NCBI GenBank assembly: GCA_035483935.1
Contig: DATHPK010000268.1
Location: 1 to 11,175 of the forward strand
Source: Bog-473 sp035483935
Lineage (GTDB): Bacteria; Actinomycetota; Acidimicrobiia; Acidimicrobiales; RAAP-2
DNA length: 11,175 bases
Direction: 5' to 3'
Each line of letters opens with the position of its first letter. Position 1 is the first letter of the stretch. The notes below the pieces were generated by a model. It made no database searches. It was not told where the DNA came from and saw only the letters and a list, made by a program, of their open reading frames with translations. Position numbers and translations under genes: made by a program. Positions 1 through 5,121 of this stretch are shown here, one piece after another.

Positions 1-924
1 GTTCGAGCCGGGGTAGTGGATGGCCGGGACGTCGTTGTTCGGGTACTCCGAATAGAACTCGCCGTAGTCGATCTCGCCGCTGTCGGGCCACGGCCCGTAG
101 AGCGTCTCGTTCTCGGGGTACAGCCACAGCGTTTCCTGGAGCCCGGGGACACTCGTGGCGGGCATTTCGGCGCTGGCCTCGAAGAACCCGTACTCCTGGC
201 TGAACAGGCTGTACGAGGTGACCATCCCGCCCTCGATGTTGGTCTGGGCCTTCGACGCGTCCGTGCCCTGGCACCCGACCGGCTGCGGTGAGTAGACGAC
301 CGAGAGGTTCAGGGTCCCGCCAGCGACGTTGATGGTGTTCGGGTTGTCGACGTAGCAGACCTGATGGAAGAGGGGTCCGGTCCGGTACGCGCTGGCGTAG
401 GTCAGCATCGGCGACCACTTGCTGGTGTCGAGGGAGGGGCCGTTGAACTCGTCGTCGAAGGTGCAGCGCCACGACCCCGACGGTGCTGCGACCGGAGGGG
501 CGGTACCGGCGCACGGGCCCGTGTCGGCCGGGGCGGCCGGTGGCGACGCGCCGGGAGCTGCCGTAGGACCAGCCGGAGCGGACGCGGCCGGCGTGACCGC
601 AGCAGGTGCACCGCTCCGTGCCGGGGAGGAGGAATAGGTCGTCGGCCCGCCGCCCGCCGAAGCAGGACCGGACGACGGGGGGGACGAGGTCGTGCTGGTC
701 GTGGTGGAGTCGTGACACCGGGCGACCATCTGGTGGTGCTGCGTGCAGACGGCGCGGCCGGGCGGCGTGCGGTCTGCTTCGAGGGCCGGATCGTTCCCGC
801 CCGCTTGTCCCGAGCCGGGACTTCCGATCAGCACGAGTGAGAGGACGACGATGAGCACCGTTCCGCCCATGACGTTCGCGAGGACCCAGACGCGTTTGCG
901 GCGGCTTCCCCGTAGTTGTGACAC
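1..924 (-). CDS. Secreted glycoside hydrolase family 16 protein (C-terminus off the window)
   Basis: Reading the minus strand gives 308 codons that leave the window still open, so the gene is partial at its C-terminus. After a basic N-terminus (RGSRRKR, residues 5-11) there is a hydrophobic segment at about 12-36, a signal peptide or anchor. Residues about 72-148 are a Ser/Thr/Pro/Ala/Gly-rich linker. A GH16-like domain starts near residue 151 (CTFDDEFNGPSLDTSKW). It continues with YGFFEASAEMP (245-255) and the catalytic motif GEIDYGE (283-289), matching E-x-D-x-x-E with Glu284 as nucleophile, Asp286 and Glu289 as acid/base. Family 16 enzymes cut beta-1,3 or beta-1,3/1,4 glucans, agar, carrageenan and similar polysaccharides; the substrate cannot be read here. 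I chose the GTG start at 924 because GGAGG lies 7 bases upstream (932-936). An in-frame ATG at 963 would add 13 residues but has no ribosome site. It is divergent from padR. The family call is firm, the exact start less so. Confidence 0.85.
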   Translation of the reverse strand, partial: MSQLRGSRRKRVWVLANVMGGTVLIVVLSLVLIGSPGSGQAGGNDPALEADRTPPGRAVCTQHHQMVARCHDSTTTSTTSSPPSSGPASAGGGPTTYSSSPARSGAPAAVTPAASAPAGPTAAPGASPPAAPADTGPCAGTAPPVAAPSGSWRCTFDDEFNGPSLDTSKWSPMLTYASAYRTGPLFHQVCYVDNPNTINVAGGTLNLSVVYSPQPVGCQGTDASKAQTNIEGGMVTSYSLFSQEYGFFEASAEMPATSVPGLQETLWLYPENETLYGPWPDSGEIDYGEFYSEYPNNDVPAIHYPGSN

Positions 925-931
925 CCTCAGC

Positions 932-936
932 CCTCC
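932..936 (-). promoter_or_regulatory. Shine-Dalgarno site deciding the GH16 start
   Basis: On the minus strand GGAGG lies 7 bases before the GTG at 924-922. The competing in-frame ATG at 963 is preceded by a C-rich stretch with no such site. This is why the shorter start is preferred. Confidence 0.55.
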
Positions 937-1088
937 CAGACGCCGAGTGACCCCTATTGCCATGGAAACCGGGCGAGGCGGGGAAACTTGTCACGGAAGT
1001 TGAGTCGCACCGTGCGGTGGCGAGAAGGTGCCCCCGACCTGGGACTTCGCAGCCCGGGAACCAGATCCGAACGTCCCAAGTCTTCCGG

Positions 1089-1116
1089 TTGACGGTATAT
1101 CGGCTACCGATATAAG
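1089..1116 (+). promoter_or_regulatory. Predicted promoter of the padR cluster
   Basis: TTGACG at 1089-1094 and TATAAG at 1111-1116 are separated by 16 bases, close to the housekeeping sigma consensus. The expected transcription start is near 1122-1124, only 2-4 bases before the GTG start of padR at 1126. The transcript would therefore be leaderless or nearly so. The TATAAGG sequence also gives AAGG 8 bases before the GTG, which could serve as a weak ribosome site only if transcription began further upstream. Predicted from sequence only. Confidence 0.6.
1096..1114. promoter_or_regulatory. Perfect inverted repeat, likely PadR operator
   Basis: TATATCGG and CCGATATA form perfect 8-bp arms around a 3-base centre (CTA). 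It is strikingly AT-rich for this DNA. It fills the -35/-10 spacer and overlaps the first four bases of the -10 box, so a bound dimer should block RNA polymerase. PadR-family winged-helix dimers commonly bind such dyads in their own promoters, so autorepression by the adjacent PadR protein is the natural reading. Binding itself is inferred. Confidence 0.65.
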
Positions 1117-1125
1117 GTCCTGGGC

Positions 1126-1488
1126 GTGGCCACCGCCAAACCCCGAGCGCAGCAGACCCAGCCGGGGCAGTTCTCGGGGTTCGGCCGGTACGCCGGACCG
1201 GCGACGCTGATCCTGTCGAGTCTCGCGGAAGGCCCCAAGCACGGATACGCGCTCTCGAAGGACATCGAGCGCTTCGCCGACGTGCGCCTGGCGCCGGGCA
1301 CCTTGTACGAGGCGTTGAGCCGACTCGAGGGTCAGGGTCTCATCGAAGCGGTCGAGAGCGACGACCGCCGCCGGCCGTATCGCCTCACGGCCATGGGTGC
1401 CGAAGCGCTGCGCGCCCACCTCGCGACCCAGCGCAAGATCGCGGACCTCGGTCTCGAGCGACTCGCGGGCTCGTGGGGTGCCGCGTGA
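1126..1488 (+). CDS. PadR family transcriptional regulator
   Basis: A 120-residue protein with the PadR winged-helix fold at about residues 25-97: ATLILSSLAEGPKHGYAL (26-43) is the first helix region. LAPGTLYEALSRLEGQGLI (55-73) is the recognition helix and start of the wing, and YRLTAMGAEALRAHL (85-99) leads into the dimerisation helix. Only a short C-terminal helix follows, as in the small (subfamily 2) PadR proteins, which act as cytoplasmic dimeric repressors. The effector cannot be inferred. The GTG start is supported by the promoter ending just upstream and by the absence of a better start before the first conserved helix. The gene overlaps the next one by four bases (GTGA), so the two are translationally coupled. 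The inverted repeat in its promoter suggests autoregulation. The family call is secure. Confidence 0.93.
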   Translation: MATAKPRAQQTQPGQFSGFGRYAGPATLILSSLAEGPKHGYALSKDIERFADVRLAPGTLYEALSRLEGQGLIEAVESDDRRRPYRLTAMGAEALRAHLATQRKIADLGLERLAGSWGAA

Positions 1489-2477
1489 GCACGGACACGG
1501 TGCAGCGCCGAGCCGAACGACAGCTGCACTGGTACCCGCGGGAGTGGCGGGCTCGCTACGGCGAGGAGTTCACCGAGCTGCTCGTCGCGGAGCTCGGGGA
1601 GCGACCGCATTCGGCTCATCGCTGCTTCGACCTCGCGTGCAGCGGACTCACCGCGCGGCTGGCCGCCGCCGGGCTCGCCGGCCGCCCGCTCGACACGGAG
1701 AGTGCCGGCCGGCGCAGCCTGGCCACCCTCGCGGCCGTGCTGTCGATCTTCGCGGTGGTGGCGGTCGCGCTGTGGGCGCAGCTGACGATCGGGTGGCAGT
1801 GGGCACCTCCCGCCACGCGCGCCACGTCGCTCGCGATGGTCGTGATGTCGTTGGGCGTCCTCGCCGTCGGCGCACTCGGCCTGCTGGCGATCGCGCCGGT
1901 GGCGTGGATCGTCCTGCGGTCGATCGCAGCCCGGTGGCGCCACCTCCTCGGGCCGATCGGCCTCGTAGCCGGAGGCCTCGTGGTCCTCGCCGTGGGGACC
2001 CATCACTTCGCCAACGGCTGGCCGGGCACGCGTGGTCATCCCTGGTCCGACCAGGGGATCGTGCCCGGCGGAGTCGCGGCGTACGCCTGGGCGTCGACCC
2101 TGTTCGTGACGTCGTACTGGTTGCATCCCGCCGCCCTGGCCCGGTTCCCCGGCGACGAGGTCGCGTGGATGCTCGTGAGCCCGGCGGCCGTCGCCGCACT
2201 GATCGTCGGCGCCGTCCGCGTCGTCCGCCGGGTCGACATCCCGCCAGGCGTCATCCGCTACGAACGGCGGCTCGGGCATGTCGCAGTGGTGGTGACGGCG
2301 AGCTACCTCACCGGTGCCGGCCTCTGGGTCGTCGACGGCGGAGCGGGCCCGCGCGACCTCTTCCAGATCGGGTCGATCGACATCGCCGAACTGGCGGTCC
2401 TCGCCCTCCTGGTGGTCGTCACCGGACGCGCCGCAAGCCGTGTCATGAGCGGCAGGCCGCCGGTGGCCCGGGCCTGA
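1485..2477 (+). CDS. Polytopic membrane protein coupled to PadR
   Basis: A 330-residue protein with a soluble N-terminal part of about 78 residues followed by about seven hydrophobic segments (near 79-100, 115-145, 154-171, 196-213, 228-247, 265-283 and 299-315). The N-terminus contains the motif HWYPREWRARYGEEFTELL (15-33). A similar 'YPRxWRxRYGxEF' stretch is familiar from actinobacterial membrane proteins encoded next to PadR regulators, but I know of no assigned function. The GTG at 1485 is chosen because it overlaps the padR stop codon; an in-frame GTG at 1473 would add four residues. The context suggests that PadR controls the level of this protein, or that the soluble domain senses or signals with it; this is inference. 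No transporter or enzyme motif is visible. Confidence 0.85.
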   Translation: MSTDTVQRRAERQLHWYPREWRARYGEEFTELLVAELGERPHSAHRCFDLACSGLTARLAAAGLAGRPLDTESAGRRSLATLAAVLSIFAVVAVALWAQLTIGWQWAPPATRATSLAMVVMSLGVLAVGALGLLAIAPVAWIVLRSIAARWRHLLGPIGLVAGGLVVLAVGTHHFANGWPGTRGHPWSDQGIVPGGVAAYAWASTLFVTSYWLHPAALARFPGDEVAWMLVSPAAVAALIVGAVRVVRRVDIPPGVIRYERRLGHVAVVVTASYLTGAGLWVVDGGAGPRDLFQIGSIDIAELAVLALLVVVTGRAASRVMSGRPPVARA

Positions 2478-2515
2478 GCCCACGGCGAAGCGGCGTCGCG
2501 CGTAAGGCAACAGAA

Positions 2516-3481
2516 GTGACGGTCACGGAGGAAACGGAGGAACACGTCCACCGCGCCGAGCACGGCGAAGGTTGGAGCCGACGCCGCGTCCTCACCCGCG
2601 GCCTCGGAGGACTCGCCGGGCTCGTGGTAGCCGGTGCCGTCGGGTTCGAGCTGGTGGAGCACGGGGTCCTTCCGGGGAAGCAGGAGCTCGACCAGCTCGA
2701 CGGCGCGTGTTCGGTCGACGCCCCACCGATGCAGTTCCGCCCCCTGGGCCCGTCCCGGTCGGGGACCTTTTACTCGCAGGCCCGCCGCCGAACGGTCGGT
2801 TACACGATCGCCTGGCCGCCGGGGCACGGCCCGGGGGACGCGCTGCCGCTCGTCGTCATGCTCCACGGCTTCGGCGCCAACCATACGAACGCGTTGACCT
2901 CCATGTCGCCCGCACAGGCGGTCGCCCTCGACGTCGGCGGCATCCCGCTGCCGCCCATGGCCATGGTGACGATCGACGGCGGCGGTGGCTATTGGAACCC
3001 GCACCCGCACGACGACCCGATGCAGATGGTGGTCGGGGAGCTCGTCCCGATGTGCCGGGCGCTGAATCTCGGACGCGCACCGCAGCGCATCGGCACGATG
3101 GGCATCTCCATGGGCGGGTACGGCGCGCTCTTGTTGGCAGAGAAGTACCCGGACCTGTTCGCCGCCCTCGCGGCCATCAGCCCGGCGGTCTGGACGACTT
3201 ACCCGCAAGCGTCGGCGGCCAACGCGGGCGCCTTCGCGTCGGGAGCGGACTTCGCGTCCGACGACGTCGTCACCAACGCCGGGGCGCTGGCCGGCACGCC
3301 GGTCCGGGTCGCATCAGGCCTGGACGATCCGTTCCATCCCGGCGTCGTTGCGTTGGCGGGGACGCTGCCGAAGTCGGCCGTCGTGGATTTCTCGCAGGGG
3401 TGCCACACCGGATCGTTCTTCACGGCGCAGGAGCCGCCCTCACTGGCGTTCCTGGGCGCCCATCTCACGGCCGCACACTGA
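2516..3481 (+). CDS. Tat-exported alpha/beta-hydrolase esterase
   Basis: A 321-residue protein. The N-terminus carries a twin-arginine motif (WSRRRVLT, 20-27) followed by a Gly/Ala/Val-rich hydrophobic stretch (about 29-46), so Tat export of the folded enzyme is predicted. The body resembles the putative-esterase group of alpha/beta hydrolases (esterase D / feruloyl-esterase-like, PF00756 type). It has HGFG at 117-120 for the oxyanion region, the nucleophile elbow GISMG (196-200) with Ser198, a likely acid Asp270 or Asp271 in SGLDDPF, and His297 in GCHTGSFF. The substrate is unknown; a small ester or acyl group on a surface molecule is plausible. The GTG at 2516 is taken as the start, with a weak AAGG 8 bases upstream. 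The frame stays open far upstream but there overlaps the membrane-protein gene and is not coding. It lies 38 bases after the previous gene and is probably in the same operon. Confidence 0.85.
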   Translation: MTVTEETEEHVHRAEHGEGWSRRRVLTRGLGGLAGLVVAGAVGFELVEHGVLPGKQELDQLDGACSVDAPPMQFRPLGPSRSGTFYSQARRRTVGYTIAWPPGHGPGDALPLVVMLHGFGANHTNALTSMSPAQAVALDVGGIPLPPMAMVTIDGGGGYWNPHPHDDPMQMVVGELVPMCRALNLGRAPQRIGTMGISMGGYGALLLAEKYPDLFAALAAISPAVWTTYPQASAANAGAFASGADFASDDVVTNAGALAGTPVRVASGLDDPFHPGVVALAGTLPKSAVVDFSQGCHTGSFFTAQEPPSLAFLGAHLTAAH

Positions 3482-3490
3482 GCCCGCTCG

Positions 3491-3515
3491 CCTACCATCG
3501 GCCCCGACCGGTAGG
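3491..3515 (+). terminator. Intergenic hairpin after the esterase gene
   Basis: CCTACC (3491-3496) and GGTAGG (3510-3515) form a 6-bp stem, with a further TCG/CGA pairing inside. No run of T follows, so it is not a classical intrinsic terminator. It could reduce readthrough, stabilise the upstream messenger or be an operator for the following gene. Confidence 0.3.
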
Positions 3516-3536
3516 GGCAGAGGGGAAAGGTGGCCG

Positions 3537-4340
3537 ATGTCGATGGCAAAGGTCGTGTTGATCACCGGTGCGTCGGCAGGCATCGGCCGGGCCACGGCGG
3601 ACCGTCTGCACGCCGCCGGCTGGACTGTCGTCGGCGCCAGCCGGCGCGGGACGTCATCGGGCGGATGGCAGGCACTGAAGATGGACGTCGACGACGACGC
3701 GGACACGTGTGCTGGCGTCGCCGCCGTCGTCCGCGAGCACGGACGGCTCGATGCCGTGGTTGCATCGGCGGGCTGGGGCTTGGCCGGGCCAGTGGAGCTC
3801 ACGCCGATCGACCAGGCCAAGGCGCAGGTCGAGACGAACTTCTGGGGCGTGGTGCGGGTGGTGCAGTCCGCGCTGCCCGCCATGCGCGACCAACACGGCG
3901 GCCGGCTCGTGCTGGTCAGTTCCATCGGTGGCCTCATCGCGCTGCCTTTCCAGGCCTTCTACAGCGCGAGCAAGTACGCGTTGGAGGGCTATGCCGAGGG
4001 GCTCGCGTACGAGGTCGAACCCTTCGGCATCCACGTCACGCTCCTCGAGCCGGGCAACATCCTTACCGACTTCACCGCGAGCCGGCGCACCATCGGGACG
4101 GACCCCGGCGGGGCGTACGCCGATGCGGCCGCGAAGGCGATCACGCTCATGGAGAAGGACGAGATGAACGGCGCGCCCGCCGAGTCGGCCGCTGCATCGA
4201 TCCAACGCGTCCTCGAGGCGAGGCACCCCCGGCGTCGTGTCTCCGTCGGCAAGCTCGGAGAGCGGATCGGGATCCCGGCCAAACGGCTGCTCCCCCACCG
4301 GCTCTTTGAGAAGGCGGCGGGGTCCAGCTTGGGCGTGTGA
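3537..4340 (+). CDS. Short-chain dehydrogenase/reductase (SDR)
   Basis: A 267-residue classical SDR of normal length. The cofactor loop is TGASAGIG (10-17), and Arg36-Arg37 after the second strand favour NADP(H). The structural Asn of helix 4 is Asn101 (ETNFWG). The catalytic residues are Ser129, Tyr142 and Lys146 (YSASK, 142-146). The usual NAG motif reads SAG (77-79). EPGNILTDF (171-179) is the PG motif after strand 6. The last 60 residues (helix-rich, basic, RRRVSVGKLGERIG) resemble SDRs acting on lipids or other large hydrophobic alcohols or ketones, but the substrate is not identifiable. The ATG at 3537 has GGGGAAAGG ending 6 bases upstream; a second ATG two codons on is possible. It follows the esterase by 55 bases with a hairpin between, so it may share the transcript or have its own promoter. 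Confidence 0.92.
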   Translation: MSMAKVVLITGASAGIGRATADRLHAAGWTVVGASRRGTSSGGWQALKMDVDDDADTCAGVAAVVREHGRLDAVVASAGWGLAGPVELTPIDQAKAQVETNFWGVVRVVQSALPAMRDQHGGRLVLVSSIGGLIALPFQAFYSASKYALEGYAEGLAYEVEPFGIHVTLLEPGNILTDFTASRRTIGTDPGGAYADAAAKAITLMEKDEMNGAPAESAAASIQRVLEARHPRRRVSVGKLGERIGIPAKRLLPHRLFEKAAGSSLGV

Positions 4341-4401
4341 TTTCGTCGCCCCGAATCTCCGCTCCCGGTTCTGGGTAGATTCCACCCAGGCACAGATGTG
4401 G

Positions 4402-4426
4402 CCCCGGCGGGGTGCACCCGCCGGGG
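4402..4426 (+). terminator. Perfect 10-bp hairpin, probable terminator
   Basis: CCCCGGCGGG (4402-4411) and CCCGCCGGGG (4417-4426) pair perfectly around the loop GTGCA. It lies 61 bases after the SDR stop and 90 bases before the next start. A very stable GC stem without a T tail is the kind often seen at transcript ends in GC-rich actinobacteria. The symmetric stem could act on either strand. Confidence 0.5.
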
Positions 4427-4516
4427 GCGAGCCGGAGTGGTGACGCCTATGGGACGTGGTGTGCATCGGGACACCGAGACGGCTCCCGGCCGCACCCTCC
4501 CGGCGAGCGGTTCGCG

Positions 4517-5026
4517 ATGACCCGGACCGGGATCGTCCTCCACCGGCATCGGCATGCCAGGCCCCCCGTCTCGTTTGCCGGTCTCCCCGCCGCCGGCTTC
4601 GGCGCCCGGATCAAGGCGTTGCTCCTCACCCTCGGCCTGATCGTCGTGACGCTGGGCGTCGGCTGGCTGCTCTGGAGCGTGGTCGAGTGGCGCCGCGGCA
4701 GTACCGCCAGTTTCCGGTTGACGGGCCTGCGCGTGGTTCGCCGTGGCGACGGCATGCCGATCGGCGTCGGCCGATCGTTCTTGCGCAACGCCGTCTTGTG
4801 CACCGTCCTTTTGATCCCGACGATCCTCGCCTGCATCATGATCGCCGTCGCGTTCGTCATGGGAGCTTCTCCGCCGAACGACCTGTTCAGCAAGCCGCGC
4901 AACGCCCCCTGGGACCGGCTCACCGGGACGATGGTGGTGCAGGAGCGCCGGCGCCCGTTCTCGCGAGGGAAGTACGCCCGCCTGAGCGAATGGCCACCGG
5001 CGAACGAGCCGGTCAGCTTGAACTGA
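4517..5026 (+). CDS. RDD family membrane protein
   Basis: A 169-residue protein with two predicted membrane segments (about 33-57 and 91-115). Between them lies the typical RDD middle stretch LTGLRVVRRGDGMPIGVGRSFLR (68-90), and after the second segment the hallmark WDRLTGTMVV (132-141). RDD proteins are small membrane proteins of mostly unknown function; some have been linked to ion transport. The first RDD helix keeps Arg31 but lacks the usual Asp, reading RIKALLL, so it is a divergent member. I chose the ATG at 4517 (weak GAGCGG upstream) because residues encoded before it look non-coding and overlap the hairpin at 4402-4426. It stands alone between the SDR and the CocE-like gene, and its function is not inferable from them. 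Confidence 0.8.
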   Translation: MTRTGIVLHRHRHARPPVSFAGLPAAGFGARIKALLLTLGLIVVTLGVGWLLWSVVEWRRGSTASFRLTGLRVVRRGDGMPIGVGRSFLRNAVLCTVLLIPTILACIMIAVAFVMGASPPNDLFSKPRNAPWDRLTGTMVVQERRRPFSRGKYARLSEWPPANEPVSLN

Positions 5027-5046
5027 CGGAACTGACTTGAACTGAC
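5020..5046 (+). repeat. Three phased GAACTGAC copies
   Basis: GAACTGAC occurs at 5020-5027, 5029-5036 and 5039-5046, with spacings of 9 and 10 bases, about one helical turn. The first copy contains the stop codon of the RDD gene. GGTCAG at 5011-5016 is the reverse complement of CTGACC at 5042-5047, and its GTCAG can pair with the CTGAC of every copy, giving alternative small hairpins. It lies 76 bases before the CocE-like start, so it could be an upstream activator site or a 3'-end element of the RDD transcript. Function unknown. Confidence 0.5.
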
Positions 5047-5048
5047 CC

Positions 5049-5062
5049 CGCGGCGGACCGCG
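5049..5062 (+). repeat. Small hairpin before the CocE-like gene
   Basis: CGCGG (5049-5053) and CCGCG (5058-5062) pair perfectly around the 4-base loop CGGA. It directly follows the GAACTGAC copies and could help end the RDD transcript. There is no T run, and such short GC stems arise often by chance here. Confidence 0.25.
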
Positions 5063-5121
5063 ACGTCACTAAGGTCCCCCCGACGATCACGGTCGCACGC
5101 TCGGGGAGGGGTCGCGGTCCA

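Noticed and set aside
1006..1016. CGCAC-C-GTGCG small dyad between GH16 and padR
   Set aside because: The arms are only five bases in GC-rich DNA, and it is not positioned on a recognisable promoter.
1332..2510. 392-codon minus-strand open frame across padR and the membrane-protein gene
   Set aside because: It is low-complexity, Asp/Arg/His-rich and lies opposite clear PadR and transmembrane coding, so it is a codon-bias shadow.
1397..2515. Long upstream in-frame extension of the esterase
   Set aside because: The translated part before 2516 is Arg/Pro-rich and overlaps padR and the membrane gene. The Tat signal begins only after 2516, as expected for a true N-terminus.
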